A stretch of 64,000 bases of DNA from SAR202 cluster bacterium. GTDB taxonomy: Bacteria; Chloroflexota; Dehalococcoidia; Lucifugimonadales; VGZR01. Below are positions 18,931 through 29,718 of the stretch, piece after piece. Under the pieces are notes generated by a model. It was not told the origin of the DNA. It was given only the letters and a program-made list of their open reading frames with translations, and searched no databases. The DNA lies in assembly GCA_016872515.1 (NCBI GenBank), contig VGZR01000012.1:1-64000 (forward strand). The letters run 5' to 3'. How positions within the stretch are numbered: the stretch's first letter is position 1; every line of letters begins with the position of its first letter. Made by a program: the position numbers and the translations under genes.

Positions 18931-19761
18931 ATGCGCGTCGTCGAGACCGTAGCCGACTTCCGCCGCGCCTGTGGCGCGGCGCGCCGTCCCCTGGGCCTGG
19001 TGCCCACCATGGGCGGGCTCCACGCAGGCCACCTGGCATTAGTGAAGCGCTCGAAGGCCGAGTGCGCCACCACCGCCGCGACCATCTTCGTCAACCCAGC
19101 CCAGTTCGGCCCGAAAGAGGACTTCAACACCTACCCGCGCAATCTATGGACCGACCTCGACATGTTCGAGTCTGAGGGCGTTGACCTGGTGTTCACGCCA
19201 CCAGTGGAGGAGGTCTATCCCACCGCCTTCGATACGTGGGTCAACGTGGGCAAAGTGTCATCGAGGCTAGAGGGCGAAGCCCGCCCCGGCCACTTCCGGG
19301 GCGTGGCGACCGTGGTCACCAAGCTGCTGGCCATCGCGCGGCCAGACAGGGCCTACTTCGGGCAGAAGGACGCCCAGCAGTGCCTCGTCATCAAGCAGCT
19401 CAATGACGACCTCGCCCTGGGGGCCGTGGTCGTCATCGTGCCGACGGTGCGCGAGCCGGACGGCCTGGCCCTCAGCAGCCGCAACGTGAACCTCCGGCCC
19501 GACGAGCGCCGTGCTGCCCCAGTCCTCTACCGCGCACTGTGCCTGGCGCAGAAGATGCAGCGGGAGGGCACCAACGACGCCGAGGCCATCTGCAGGGCCA
19601 TGCGCGAGGAGGTCGGCAAGGAGCGGCTGGCACAGGTTGACTACGTCAGCATCTCCGACGCGGCCACGCTGGAGGATCTGGAGCGGGTTGACCGTCCTGC
19701 ATTGGCCTTGCTGGCCGTCCGCATCGGCAAGACGCGGCTGATAGACAACATCGCGCTATGA
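18931..19761 (+). CDS. panC: Pantoate--beta-alanine ligase
   Basis: LGLVPTMGGLHAGHLALVKRSK, FVNPAQFGPKEDFNTYPR, YFGQKDAQQCLVIKQLNDDL. Confidence 0.95.
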   Translation: MRVVETVADFRRACGAARRPLGLVPTMGGLHAGHLALVKRSKAECATTAATIFVNPAQFGPKEDFNTYPRNLWTDLDMFESEGVDLVFTPPVEEVYPTAFDTWVNVGKVSSRLEGEARPGHFRGVATVVTKLLAIARPDRAYFGQKDAQQCLVIKQLNDDLALGAVVVIVPTVREPDGLALSSRNVNLRPDERRAAPVLYRALCLAQKMQREGTNDAEAICRAMREEVGKERLAQVDYVSISDAATLEDLERVDRPALALLAVRIGKTRLIDNIAL

Positions 19762-19781
19762 GCGTGGTATAGTAGCCTGCT

Positions 19782-20567
19782 GTGAACATCCTTCTAACCA
19801 ACGACGACGGCATCCAGGCGGCGGGCATCTGGCGGCTGGCCGAGGCCTTGCGCCCCCTCGGACGCGTCACCGTCGTCGCGCCTGAGCGCAACCAGAGTGG
19901 CATCGGCACGGCCAAATCGCTGCACGCGCCGGTGCCCACCCGCGAGTACCAGTCGCCCCTCGAGGGCGTCCGGGCCGTGTCCGTGGGCGGCACGCCCGCC
20001 GACTGCGTCATCCTCGCCACCGAGTCGCTGTTCTCCGAGCCGTTCGACCTCGTGGTGTCGGGCATCAACGAGGGTGCGAACCTGGGCCTAGACATCATGT
20101 CCTCCGGCACCGTCGGTGGCGCGCTCCAGGGTTACTACCGCAACATCCCTTCGATGGCGGTTTCGGTCACCTCGTTGAGCAACGTCCAGTTCGACGGCGC
20201 AGCGAACGCAGCCAAGGCCCTGGCGCAGGCCCTCCTGGCCAAGGGCAAGGCTGTTCCCGCTCCCCTGCTCCTGAACGTCAACCTGCCCAACGTCTCGCGC
20301 AGCCTCTTGCAAGGCATCGAACTGACCCGCCTCGGCCCGCGCGCCGACATGCGGAACGTGGAGACGGAGGGCGAGAGCGGACACTACCGCATCATGCACA
20401 ACAAGCCCGTCGGCGATCAGGCCGAGGAGGGCACCGACATCTGGGCCATCCGCAACAACAACGTCTCCATCACCCCGCTGAACGGCCTGCTGACCACCGC
20501 CGAGGGCACGACGCTGTCGCAGGCGCTGGCGCATGAGGTGGCGCGGGCATTGGGCATGGGAAAGTAG
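19782..20567 (+). CDS. surE: 5'/3'-nucleotidase SurE (GTG start)
   Basis: MNILLTNDDGIQAAGIWRLAEALRPLGRVTVVAPERNQSG; VVSGINEGANLGLDIMSSGTVGGA. Confidence 0.95.
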   Translation: MNILLTNDDGIQAAGIWRLAEALRPLGRVTVVAPERNQSGIGTAKSLHAPVPTREYQSPLEGVRAVSVGGTPADCVILATESLFSEPFDLVVSGINEGANLGLDIMSSGTVGGALQGYYRNIPSMAVSVTSLSNVQFDGAANAAKALAQALLAKGKAVPAPLLLNVNLPNVSRSLLQGIELTRLGPRADMRNVETEGESGHYRIMHNKPVGDQAEEGTDIWAIRNNNVSITPLNGLLTTAEGTTLSQALAHEVARALGMGK

Positions 20568-20585
20568 CATACGAGGGCAAGTCGA

Positions 20586-21734
20586 ATGCCGAGAGCGGCG
20601 AAGAAGAAGTCCGTCGCCATCGTCGGCGTTGCCGAGTCCGACCAGATCGGCAAGGTCGAGAACAAGTCTTCGCTCCAGCACCACGCCGAGGCGGCCTACA
20701 ACGCCCTGGAGGACGCCGGCCTTTCCATCAAGGACGTGGACGGCTTCCTCACCGCGGGGTACTCGTCCATGGTGGTGGCCGAGTACCTTGGCATCACGCC
20801 GGGCTACACCGACTCCACCGCCGTCGGCGGCTCGTCCTTCATCATCCACATCGCCCACGCGATGGCCGCCATCCAGGCGGGCTACTGCGAGGTCGCGCTG
20901 GTGACCCACGGCGAGGCGGGCCGCAGCCGCCGCGACCGGCCCTCGGCCGACCCCGCCGAGCCGGGCCAGCAGTTCGAGGTGCCCTACGGCTTCCTCGGCG
21001 CGCCCATCGGCTACTCCCTCGCCGCCCGCCGCTATATGCACGAGTACGGCGAGGACCGCGTGCGGCAGGGCATGGCCGAGGTGGCCGTCGCCACCCGCAA
21101 GTGGGCGCTCAAGAACCCCAAGGCGTATATGAAGGACCCCATGACCTTCGACGACTACCACAACTCCCGCTGGGTGTCGTGGCCGTTCCACCTGCTGGAC
21201 TGCTGCCTGGTCACCGACGCGGGCGGCGCCTACGTCGTCACGTCCGCCGAGCGGGCGCGCGACCTGAAGAAGAAGCCGGTGTGGGTACAGGGCGCCGCCG
21301 AGGCCCACGACCACGCCATCCTCAGCCAGATGCCCGACCTGACCTTCCCCATCTCGCGCGAGACCGGCAAGAAGGCCCTGGCGCGGGCGGGCATGACGCA
21401 CAAGGACATAGACCTGGCGATGATTTACGACTCCTTCACCTACACGGTGCTGGCGTCGCTGGAGGCGCTGGGGTTCTGCGGGCGCGGCGAAGCGCCCGAC
21501 TTCGTCGCCAACCAGCGCACGGCCCCTGGCGGCAGCTTCGCCCTGAACACCTCCGGCGGCGGGCTGTCCTACACCCACTCGGGCATGTACGGCATGTTCC
21601 TGGTGCTGGAGGCCGTCCGCCAACTCCGTGGCGAGTGCGGTGAGCGCCAGCTCGGCAGTCCCAAAGTCGCGCTCATCAACGGCACGGGCGGCTACCTGTC
21701 CTCCACCGGCACCGTCGTCGTGGCCGTGGACTAG
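20586..21734 (+). CDS. Thiolase-family protein
   Basis: VAIVGVAESDQIGKVENKSSLQHHAEAAYNALEDAGLSIKDVDGFLTAGYSS; paired with an OB-fold/Zn-ribbon protein. Confidence 0.85.
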   Translation: MPRAAKKKSVAIVGVAESDQIGKVENKSSLQHHAEAAYNALEDAGLSIKDVDGFLTAGYSSMVVAEYLGITPGYTDSTAVGGSSFIIHIAHAMAAIQAGYCEVALVTHGEAGRSRRDRPSADPAEPGQQFEVPYGFLGAPIGYSLAARRYMHEYGEDRVRQGMAEVAVATRKWALKNPKAYMKDPMTFDDYHNSRWVSWPFHLLDCCLVTDAGGAYVVTSAERARDLKKKPVWVQGAAEAHDHAILSQMPDLTFPISRETGKKALARAGMTHKDIDLAMIYDSFTYTVLASLEALGFCGRGEAPDFVANQRTAPGGSFALNTSGGGLSYTHSGMYGMFLVLEAVRQLRGECGERQLGSPKVALINGTGGYLSSTGTVVVAVD

Positions 21735-21744
21735 AGGTGAGAAC

Positions 21745-22164
21745 ATGACGCAGCAGTACAACAAGCCCCTTCCTCACCCGCAGGGCGAGTCGGACGTCTA
21801 TTGGCAGAAGGCCAAGCAGCACGAGCTGTGGCTGCGCAGGTGCGATGAGTGCGGCAAGGCCTACTTCTACCCGCGTGACATCTCGCCCTGCTGCTTCTCG
21901 AAACGCACATCCTGGATGAAGGCGTCGGGCCGCGCCAGGCTCCACACCTTCGCCATCGCCCACCGCGCGCCGACGCCCGAGTTCGCCGCCGACGTGCCCT
22001 ACGTCCCCGCCATCGTTGACCTGGAAGAGGGGCCGCGCATGGCCACGAACATCGTGGGCATCGGCGAGCCGACACCGGAGAAGCTGCGCATCGGCATGCC
22101 ACTCGTCGTTACCTTCGAGGACGTTTCCGACACCATCGCCCTGCCCAAGTTCCGCCCGGCGTAG
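21745..22164 (+). CDS. Zn-ribbon/OB-fold (DUF35) protein, thiolase partner
   Basis: MTQQYNKPLPHPQGESDVYWQKAKQHELWLRRCDECGKAYFYPRDISPCC... Confidence 0.85.
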   Translation: MTQQYNKPLPHPQGESDVYWQKAKQHELWLRRCDECGKAYFYPRDISPCCFSKRTSWMKASGRARLHTFAIAHRAPTPEFAADVPYVPAIVDLEEGPRMATNIVGIGEPTPEKLRIGMPLVVTFEDVSDTIALPKFRPA

Positions 22165-22206
22165 CTTCTTACTGTTTAGGCTGGTCAAAAGGGCCAGTCC
22201 GGCTGG

Positions 22207-22416
22207 GTGACCATCCCCGCCACCATGCCCGACAACGGGCATGTAACCCATCACCCCTTCCGGGAGATGATAGACCACCTGGTGGACTACATCCTCAACG
22301 ACCGTGAGTCGCACGTGTCGGCGGAAGATGCGGTGAAGACCCACGAGATCGTGTTCGCCCTCGACCAGTCGGCGGCCCAGGGCGGCAAGCCTGTGAAGCT
22401 GCCACTGCTGAGCTAG
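22207..22416 (+). CDS. Hypothetical small protein
   Basis: 69 aa ORF MTIPATMPDNGHVTHHPFREMIDHLVDYILNDRESHVSAEDAVKTHEIVFALDQSAAQGGKPVKLPLLS; downstream of the thiolase pair. Confidence 0.45.
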   Translation: MTIPATMPDNGHVTHHPFREMIDHLVDYILNDRESHVSAEDAVKTHEIVFALDQSAAQGGKPVKLPLLS

Positions 22417-23129
22417 CGGCTCACCAACTCCGAGATGGCCTGGACGATGCGGTCGGGCCTGACGCGGGAGTGCTCCGGCAACCCGGCGTTCTGGTGGTCA
22501 ACCCAGATGCCGTGGAGACCCACGGCCTGCGATGCCGCCACATCCATGTCCAGGCTGTCGCCCGCCATCCACGCCTGCGGAGGCGAGGCCCCCAGCCTGT
22601 TCAGCGCATGGAGATAGGCTTCCTGCTCAGGCTTCCCAGCCCCGAACTCGCCCTCGATCTGGATGTAGTCGAAGAAGTCGGCCAGGCCCGCTCGTTCAAT
22701 CTTGGAGCGTTGCATCTCCATACTTCCATTCGTGAGCATCCCCAACCGGACACCCGACTCCCGCAGCTTGGTCAGCGCTTCCAAGGCGCCTGGAAACGGT
22801 TTGAGAGAAGCCTGCCGCCTACCGCGCCAGGTGTAGGCCATGTCCTCGGCCAGGTGCAGTGGCGAGTCCAGGCCGAGGCTTTCCAGAGCCGCATGGATGT
22901 TGTTCACCAGCGTGGCCATGGGGTTGAGCCTGCCTCTGCGGTGGCGGACCGGGTCGCTCCAGAACCAGTCCCGGTGCTCCCGGATGGCCTGGTGCAGACG
23001 CTCGGGGGTTACCCCGTCGGTGCGGAGCTGGAACTCGTGGCAGATGGCGCGCCAGTCGTCCTCGGCGCCCTCGGAGGTCGCCAGGACGGTGTCGTCCAGG
23101 TCGAACAGGATGGCTTTGGGGAGAGGCAT
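22413..23129 (-). CDS. HAD-family hydrolase
   Basis: MPLPKAILFDLDDTVLATSEGAEDDWRAICHEF, LGMLTNGSMEMQRSKIERAGL, AWMAGDSLDMDVAAS. Confidence 0.85.
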   Translation of the reverse strand: MPLPKAILFDLDDTVLATSEGAEDDWRAICHEFQLRTDGVTPERLHQAIREHRDWFWSDPVRHRRGRLNPMATLVNNIHAALESLGLDSPLHLAEDMAYTWRGRRQASLKPFPGALEALTKLRESGVRLGMLTNGSMEMQRSKIERAGLADFFDYIQIEGEFGAGKPEQEAYLHALNRLGASPPQAWMAGDSLDMDVAASQAVGLHGIWVDHQNAGLPEHSRVRPDRIVQAISELVSR

Positions 23130-23143
23130 GTCCATCGGGGAGG

Positions 23144-23503
23144 TCAACTGGCTGTGGCCTTCGCCTTGTCCCTGGCGACGGTGCAGTCCATGCACGGGCA
23201 GAGGCGCCGGAGCAGGTCGAAGGGAAAGATGCCGGTGAAGTGTCCGTCGCTCCAGAGGAACTGGACGGCGTACTTCCCAACCATGAGGTAGTCTTCGGCG
23301 CGGATGTCCGCTGGCACGCTGGCAGGGTCGAGCAGCCTGCGGCGGCTCCACTCCTCAACGCACTCGGCGCAGCCGCAGTTCACCCGCAGGTACTTGGCGT
23401 GGTACTCGCTACGGTGGCCGTCGTCCCACTCTACGTGGACGTTGCCATCCCGCATCTCGACGCTCTTCGCCTTCGGACTCCCGCTCGTCGCCATCGTTCT
23501 CAT
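23144..23503 (-). CDS. DUF971-domain protein
   Basis: VEWDDGHRSEYHAKYLRVNCGCAECVEEWSRRRLL...DYLMVGKYAVQFLWSDGHFTGIFPFDLLRRLC. Confidence 0.8.
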   Translation of the reverse strand: MRTMATSGSPKAKSVEMRDGNVHVEWDDGHRSEYHAKYLRVNCGCAECVEEWSRRRLLDPASVPADIRAEDYLMVGKYAVQFLWSDGHFTGIFPFDLLRRLCPCMDCTVARDKAKATAS

Positions 23504-23587
23504 TCAAGTATAGGCCATGATGGAGGGTGAGACCAGGAGCACTGGTTCAGCTTGTGGCGGTGCACGCTGTGCTATATCATGGGCTGC

Positions 23588-24517
23588 ATGGGCAAGCCGT
23601 CCAAGAGCAAGGACTTCCTCTCGATCGCCGACCTCCAACCCCAGGAGGTCGAGGCCGTCGTCCGCCACGCGCTCCGGCTCAAGAAGAGGCAGGAGGCGCC
23701 AAGGCCGCTGGAAGGGAAGTTCATCGCACTATTGTTCGAGAAGCCGTCGCTGCGCACCAGGTCCAGCTTCGAGGTGGGCATCCGGCAGCTTGGCGGCCAG
23801 GCGGTGTACTTCGGAAAAGAGGAGGTCGGCCTGGGCGTTCGCGAGCCTGTGGCCGACGTAGCCCGCGTCCTCGACCGCATGTTCGACGGCATCGTGGCCC
23901 GTGTCTTCTCCCACGAGAACCTGAAGGTATTAGCCTCCCATACTCAAAAGCCGGTGGTCAACGCCCTTTCGGACGTCGAGCACCCGTGCCAGGCCTTGGC
24001 CGACCTGCTCACCCTCCTCGAACGGTTCAACGGATTCGCAGGCCGTAAGCTCGCCTATATCGGCGACGGGAACAACGTCGCCGCGAGCCTCGCAATAGCC
24101 TGCGCCTCCGTGGGCACGGAGTTCGCCATCGCCTCGCCGAAGCGCTACCAGGTGCCTTCCGAGCAGTGGGGCGAGGCCTTGCGCAGAGCCGCCACCGCGG
24201 ACACTCGGGTGTCGTGGCATGAGTCGCCCCAAGAAGCCGTCCAGGGGGCCGACGCTGTGTACACGGACGTCTGGGTCTCCATGGGCCAGGAGGCCGAGAA
24301 CGCCGTGCGCATGAAGGCCTTCGCGGGGTACCAGGTGAACCCGGGCCTCATGAAGCGCGCCAAGCCGGGCGCCATCTTCCTCCACGACATGCCCGCCCAC
24401 GAGGGCGAAGAGATCTCGAAGGGGATGCTCGACCATCCCAGTTCAGTGGTCTTCGACCAGGCCGAGAACCGCCTCCACGCCCAGAAAGCGTTGCTGGCCC
24501 GGCTCTTCGCTCAGTAG
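23588..24517 (+). CDS. argF: Ornithine carbamoyltransferase
   Basis: FEKPSLRTRSSFEVGIRQLGG, HTQKPVVNALSDVEHPCQALADLLTL, FLHDMPAHEGEEIS. Confidence 0.92.
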   Translation: MGKPSKSKDFLSIADLQPQEVEAVVRHALRLKKRQEAPRPLEGKFIALLFEKPSLRTRSSFEVGIRQLGGQAVYFGKEEVGLGVREPVADVARVLDRMFDGIVARVFSHENLKVLASHTQKPVVNALSDVEHPCQALADLLTLLERFNGFAGRKLAYIGDGNNVAASLAIACASVGTEFAIASPKRYQVPSEQWGEALRRAATADTRVSWHESPQEAVQGADAVYTDVWVSMGQEAENAVRMKAFAGYQVNPGLMKRAKPGAIFLHDMPAHEGEEISKGMLDHPSSVVFDQAENRLHAQKALLARLFAQ

Positions 24518-24572
24518 TCGCTGGCGGCCTGACCGGCCTGATCCAATCACCCACTGCTTAGGGAGCGCACCG

Positions 24573-25892
24573 TTGCCGAAGCCTGTCGTAGCCATCGTCG
24601 GACGGCCGAACGTCGGCAAGTCCACCCTGTTCAACCGGCTCGTGGGTCGGATGGAGGCCATCGTCTCTGACCTACCTGGCACGACCCGCGACCGCGTGAT
24701 GGCCGACGCGATTTGGGAGGGCCGCGAGTTCCTGCTAGTGGACACCGGCGGCATCGAGATGCGCTCCGGCATGCCGATGTGGGAGCAGGTACGTCAGCAA
24801 GCCCAGGTGGCCATCCACGAGGCCGACGTCATCGTCATGGTGGCCGACGCCAACGAGGGCGCGACGGCCGGCGACCTCGACGTGGCCGACATCCTCCGCA
24901 AAGCGGGCAGGCCCCTGCTCCTGGCCGCCAACAAGGCCGACAACTCCAAGCGCGAGACCCTCTCTCTCGAACTGTTCGAATTGGGCATGGGCGACCCCAT
25001 TCCCATCAGTGCCTACCACAACATTGGGATTGACGACCTCATGACCCGCGTGGTGGCCTTGCTGCCCCCCGAGAAGGAGACTGAGGAGGTGCAGGCCGAC
25101 GTGCGGCTCGCCATCGTGGGCCGCACCAACGTGGGCAAGTCGCAGCTGCTGAACACCATCACCGGCCAGGAGCGCGCCATCGTGAGCGAGGTCGCAGGCA
25201 CGACGCGAGACACCGTGGACACCCTCGTCTCCCACGGCGACAAGCGGCTGCTGGTGATAGACACGGCCGGCATCCGGCGCAGCGGGGACATCCTGCCTGG
25301 TATCGAGAAGTACAGCGTCCTGCGGTCGGTCCGGGCCATTGACCGCGCCGAGGTGGCCGTCCTGCTCATGGACGTGGTCGAGCCAGCCACCGCACAGGAC
25401 ACCCACATCGCCAGCCGCATCCTTGAGGCCTACCGCGGCATCGTCCTGGCCGTCAACAAGTGGGACCTGGCCGAAGAGCGGAACATCTCCAAGGAGGCGG
25501 TGGAGCGCCAGGTCCGCTCCCGTTTCAAGTTCCTGACCTACGCCCCTGTGTGCTTCGTCTCGGCCTCGAAGGGAACGGGTGTCAAGGAGCTGCTGGACAC
25601 CGTCTGCGAAGTGCGCAGTGAGTGGACCAAGACCGTTCCCCGGTACACTCTGCGCCGGAAGGTGCTGGAGGCCGTCGCCGAGAGCCCCCCGGCGACGTCG
25701 GGCGGGAAAGTGTTGAAGATCTTCGGCGTTGACCAGGACCAGGCCGGGCCGCCCACATTCACCTTCTATGTGAATAGGCCTGAGATGGTACACTTCACCT
25801 ACCAGCGCTATCTGGAAAACGCCATCAGAAAGGCCTACGGCTTCAAAGGGTCTCCCTTGCGATTCCGTTTCAAGGGCATAGGCGAGCAGTGA
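24573..25892 (+). CDS. der: Ribosome-associated GTPase Der (EngA)
   Basis: Two G domains: VAIVGRPNVGKSTLFNRLVG and LAIVGRTNVGKSQLLNTITG; C-terminal KH-like domain. Confidence 0.95.
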   Translation: MPKPVVAIVGRPNVGKSTLFNRLVGRMEAIVSDLPGTTRDRVMADAIWEGREFLLVDTGGIEMRSGMPMWEQVRQQAQVAIHEADVIVMVADANEGATAGDLDVADILRKAGRPLLLAANKADNSKRETLSLELFELGMGDPIPISAYHNIGIDDLMTRVVALLPPEKETEEVQADVRLAIVGRTNVGKSQLLNTITGQERAIVSEVAGTTRDTVDTLVSHGDKRLLVIDTAGIRRSGDILPGIEKYSVLRSVRAIDRAEVAVLLMDVVEPATAQDTHIASRILEAYRGIVLAVNKWDLAEERNISKEAVERQVRSRFKFLTYAPVCFVSASKGTGVKELLDTVCEVRSEWTKTVPRYTLRRKVLEAVAESPPATSGGKVLKIFGVDQDQAGPPTFTFYVNRPEMVHFTYQRYLENAIRKAYGFKGSPLRFRFKGIGEQ

Positions 25893-26536
25893 CGGCGTAC
25901 TTCATCTTCATCCCTATCGGCTACCTCATCGGGGCGATTCCTTTCGGCCTGGTTGCGACATGGCTGGCCAAACGTGTGGACGTCCGCAACTACGGCAGCG
26001 GCAAGACGGGTATGACCAACGTCATGCGCACCGCGGGTGTGAAGGTAGGCGTGGCCGTCATACTCCTCGACATGGGCAAGGCCGTGCTAGCCATCGCGCT
26101 GCCCATCGCCTTCGCGGACACACCAGGCGCCGACGCGGGCGCGGGCCTCGCGGCGCTGGTGGGTCACATCTGGCCGGTGTATGTCGGCTTCCGCGGAGGA
26201 CGCGGCATCGGCCCCGGCTGGGGCGGCCTCTTCATGTTCCATCCTCTCGCGGGAGTCATCGCGACGGCCATCGGCATCCCGATAGTCCTTATGTCGCGCT
26301 ACGTTTCCTTGGGGTCACTGGCGGGCGCCGTATCGGGCGCCATCGTCATCATCGTCTTCGCAACGGTGGACATCGTACCGCTGGAATACATGTGGTACGG
26401 CGTAGTCGGCGCGGCACTCATCGTGTACAAGCACCGTGACAACATCGTCCGGCTGCTCCGCGGCCAGGAGCGAAAGCTAGGGGCAGCCGCACAGCCTGTC
26501 CCCGGCCAAGCCGAAGGCTCCAAGCAGGCTAGCTGA
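25889..26536 (+). CDS. plsY: Glycerol-3-phosphate acyltransferase PlsY
   Basis: YLIGAIPFGLVATWLAKRVDVRNYGSGKTGMTNVMRTAG, FRGGRGIGPGWGGLF; 4-bp overlap with der. Confidence 0.88.
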   Translation: MTAYFIFIPIGYLIGAIPFGLVATWLAKRVDVRNYGSGKTGMTNVMRTAGVKVGVAVILLDMGKAVLAIALPIAFADTPGADAGAGLAALVGHIWPVYVGFRGGRGIGPGWGGLFMFHPLAGVIATAIGIPIVLMSRYVSLGSLAGAVSGAIVIIVFATVDIVPLEYMWYGVVGAALIVYKHRDNIVRLLRGQERKLGAAAQPVPGQAEGSKQAS

Positions 26537-26537
26537 T

Positions 26538-27542
26538 ATGGCCGACGTCGTCGTCATCGGCACCGGCAGCTGGGGCACCACCCTCGCCCTTCTCCTGGCG
26601 CGCAAGGGTACCTCTGTCGTCCTCCTCGCCAGGACCGAGGCCGAGGCCGGGCAGCTCCGTCAGGATGCCGAGAACAAGCGCTTCGTCCCGGGTCACCAGT
26701 TCCCCGCAAGATTGAACGTAGATGCCTTGGGGAAGAACCCCCTCTTGGAGGCAAGAATCGTCCTCATCGCTGTTCCGTCGCCACGCCTCCGGGAGAACGC
26801 CAAGAGCATCGCCCCACACCTGAAGCGCAGCGCCATCGTTGTGAGTGCTACGAAGGGCTTGGAGACGGAGACGGGCAAGCGGATGAGCCAGGTGCTGGCC
26901 GACGAACTCCCCCTCGCCCTACGGAGCGGGATCTGCGCGCTATCCGGCCCTAACCTGGCGATGGAGATCGCCGCGGACATGCCGTCCTCGACCGTCGTGG
27001 CCTCGCAGAGCGAGGAGGCCGCCAAAGCCATCCAGGGGCTGTTGAACACGCCCCGTTTCAGGGTGTACACCAGTGAGGATATAGTCGGGGTCGAGTTCGG
27101 CGGCGCCCTGAAGAACATCATCGCCATCGGCGCGGGCGTCTGCGACGGCCTCTCCCTCGGCAACAACGCCAAGGCCGCCTTCCTGACGCGCGGCCTCGCC
27201 GAAATCACCAGGCTTTCGGTGGCGGCAGGCGCCGACCCACTCACGCTGTCCGGGCTCTCCGGCATGGGTGACCTCATCGCCACGTCGTACAGCGGCCTGA
27301 GCCGGAACCACTATGTGGGCGAACAGCTGGCTGCTGGCAAGTCCCCCCGTCAGATACGCGGCTCGATGAAGAACGTGGCAGAGGGCGTGGAGACCTCCGC
27401 GGCGGCGGTGAAACTCGCCGCCAGCATGGGCGTCGAGATGCCCATCGCACAGGTGACCTATGAGGTGCTGCACAAGGGGCTGCCTCTGGAGCAGGCGATA
27501 GCAGGGCTTCTGGGCCGCGCCCCGGCACCGGAGCAGACCTGA
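26538..27542 (+). CDS. gpsA: Glycerol-3-phosphate dehydrogenase (NAD(P)+)
   Basis: VVVIGTGSWGTTLALLLARKGTSVVLLART, VGVEFGGALKNIIAIGAGVCDGLSLGNNAKAAFLTRGLAEI. Confidence 0.95.
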   Translation: MADVVVIGTGSWGTTLALLLARKGTSVVLLARTEAEAGQLRQDAENKRFVPGHQFPARLNVDALGKNPLLEARIVLIAVPSPRLRENAKSIAPHLKRSAIVVSATKGLETETGKRMSQVLADELPLALRSGICALSGPNLAMEIAADMPSSTVVASQSEEAAKAIQGLLNTPRFRVYTSEDIVGVEFGGALKNIIAIGAGVCDGLSLGNNAKAAFLTRGLAEITRLSVAAGADPLTLSGLSGMGDLIATSYSGLSRNHYVGEQLAAGKSPRQIRGSMKNVAEGVETSAAAVKLAASMGVEMPIAQVTYEVLHKGLPLEQAIAGLLGRAPAPEQT

Positions 27543-27550
27543 GCAGGCGC

Positions 27551-28456
27551 TTAGCGGGCCGCCCTCGCGACGAGGACCACCCAGTCGCCGTCCGCTCTCG
27601 TGCGCTCTACCTGGACCCCCACCTCCAGAAGCCGGAGGGAGACTTCCTCCGATCGCTCCTTCAGGATGCCTGAGGCAAGGATGGCCGCGCCCGGCTGGGC
27701 CGCCGCTGCCAGATCTCCCGCCAAATCGCCGATTACCTTCGCTGAGATATTGGCGCACACCAGGCCACAGGATGCGCGTGGCACTGCGGGGTGCGGCAGG
27801 CTGCCCTGATATACCTCCACAATGCCCTCCACCCCGTTCAGCCGGACGTTTTCGGCGGCGACACCCACGGCGGTCGGCTCAATCTCGATACCCGTGACCC
27901 TCATCGCGCCCAGCTTGGCCGCAGCTATGGAAAGTATCCCGGAACCACACCCCATATCAAGCACAGCCATGCCAGGCTGCACCAGGGACTCTAGCTCTTC
28001 GAGGCACATGCGGGTGGTGGGGTGATGTCCCGTGCCAAAGGCCATGCCGGGGTCCAGACGGACCATGACCTGGAAGCCGCTCGGCTGATACTCGCGCCAG
28101 GTCGGGACGATGACGACCCTTTGCCCTACCCGCAGGACGTGGAAGTGCCGCTTCCAGGCCTCCTGCCAGTCCTGCTCGTCGAGGACACGCTCTCGAAGCT
28201 CCGAAATCGGGGCCACGTGACCCACCAGCAGGACGCCTACCTGGATCTGCGCCCGGCGGCCATCGAGGCGTTCATCGTGGGGGATGTAGGTGCTAAGCGT
28301 GACCAGCGCATCTTCGGGCGGCTTTTCGCCCTCGTCGGGGTTGAAACCGCCGGCCGTTTCGACGGCCACGCCGCCCTGGCCGTAGCGGTGGAATATCTGA
28401 GAGAGCGGCTCGACGAACTCCGGAGGGGCCTGGATACTGAACTCGACCCACTTCAA
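27551..28456 (-). CDS. prmA: Ribosomal protein L11 methyltransferase
   Basis: [50 protein letters not shown]. Confidence 0.92.
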   Translation of the reverse strand: MKWVEFSIQAPPEFVEPLSQIFHRYGQGGVAVETAGGFNPDEGEKPPEDALVTLSTYIPHDERLDGRRAQIQVGVLLVGHVAPISELRERVLDEQDWQEAWKRHFHVLRVGQRVVIVPTWREYQPSGFQVMVRLDPGMAFGTGHHPTTRMCLEELESLVQPGMAVLDMGCGSGILSIAAAKLGAMRVTGIEIEPTAVGVAAENVRLNGVEGIVEVYQGSLPHPAVPRASCGLVCANISAKVIGDLAGDLAAAAQPGAAILASGILKERSEEVSLRLLEVGVQVERTRADGDWVVLVARAAR

Positions 28457-29583
28457 CCTGAAAGCGAGTCCTTGATCTTGCCGAACCAGCCCTTGTCCCC
28501 GTTCTGGCCAGGCTGCTCCAGAGTCGCCGCCAGCTCCTCCACAAGCCTCTTTTGCTTCTCGGTCAGCGTCTTCGGCGTGACGACGACAATCTTCACGAGC
28601 TGGTCACCCCGCCTCCGGCGTTCCCGCAGGTATGGCACACCCTTGCCCTTGAGCCGGAAGGTGCTTCCTGTCTGCGTGGCCGCCGGTATCTCCAGCTCAG
28701 CCTCCTCACCATCGAGCGTGGGCACCTTGAGCGTGGTGCCCAAGGCTGCCTGCGCGATGTTGATCTGCTGCGCGCACACTAGGTCGTTGCCCTCACGGGT
28801 AAAGAAGGGGTGGGGTTTGACGCGAACGACCACATACAGGTCGCCCGGCCCACCGCCGAAGTTCCCCGGCTCGCCTTCGCCCGAGAGACGCAGCCTGGAG
28901 TCGCCTTCGATGCCAGCCGGGATGGTGACGGCCATGCGGCGCGACTTCCGCTCCCTGCCCGCACCTCGGCACTTGGAGCACGGCGAAGTGATGACCTTTC
29001 CCTCGCCGCCGCACGTGCCGCAGGTCGAGACCTGGACGAACTGGCCGAACATGCTGTGCTGCGACCGGCGAACCTGGCCGGCGCCGCCGCAGTTGCTGCA
29101 CCGGACAGGGGTGCTCCCTGGTTCGCTTCGGGCCCCCTTGCACTGCTCACAAAGCTCGGTTCTGGCGATTTGGAGCTCCTTCTCGACGCCGAAGACCGCC
29201 TCCTCGAAATCGAGCGTCACCGTGTCCTGGAGGTCGGAGCCCCGCACCGCAGCGGTCGCGGACCGCCCGCCGAGCCCCGCGCCAAAGAAGGCATCGAAGA
29301 TGTCTCCGAAGCCGCCGAAGGTGTCGAAGCCCTCGAACCCTCTGGCGCCGTTCTGGCCCATGCCCGCGTGCCCGTACCGGTCGTACTCAGCACGCTTGCC
29401 AGCGTCGCTCAGGACCTGGTAGGCCTCGTTGACCTCTTTGAACTTCTCGGCTGCACCTTCGGTTTTGTTGCGGTCCGGGTGAAACTCGAGGGCGAGCTTC
29501 CGGAACGCCTTCCGAATCTCCTCCTCGGTGGCGTCCCTGGATATACCCAGGACCTCGTAATAGTCGCGCTTCTTGGTCGTCAA
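28453..29583 (-). CDS. dnaJ: Chaperone DnaJ
   Basis: J domain [37 protein letters not shown] region, CxxCxGxG repeats. Confidence 0.96.
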   Translation of the reverse strand: MTTKKRDYYEVLGISRDATEEEIRKAFRKLALEFHPDRNKTEGAAEKFKEVNEAYQVLSDAGKRAEYDRYGHAGMGQNGARGFEGFDTFGGFGDIFDAFFGAGLGGRSATAAVRGSDLQDTVTLDFEEAVFGVEKELQIARTELCEQCKGARSEPGSTPVRCSNCGGAGQVRRSQHSMFGQFVQVSTCGTCGGEGKVITSPCSKCRGAGRERKSRRMAVTIPAGIEGDSRLRLSGEGEPGNFGGGPGDLYVVVRVKPHPFFTREGNDLVCAQQINIAQAALGTTLKVPTLDGEEAELEIPAATQTGSTFRLKGKGVPYLRERRRRGDQLVKIVVVTPKTLTEKQKRLVEELAATLEQPGQNGDKGWFGKIKDSLSG

Positions 29584-29718
29584 TGCCTAGCTATCCACGA
29601 ATCATTATAGGTTCGCCGCGGATACAGCCACAAGCTAGCAGTGTGTGCGCCGGCGGGGAACACTGGAACTCCGAAACTTCACGGAGCAGCGACACGGGGT
29701 TTGAGGGTGCCGCAGGAG

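Noticed and set aside
20088-21764. 558-aa minus-strand ORF
   Set aside because: Antisense to surE and the thiolase, which carry clear family motifs.
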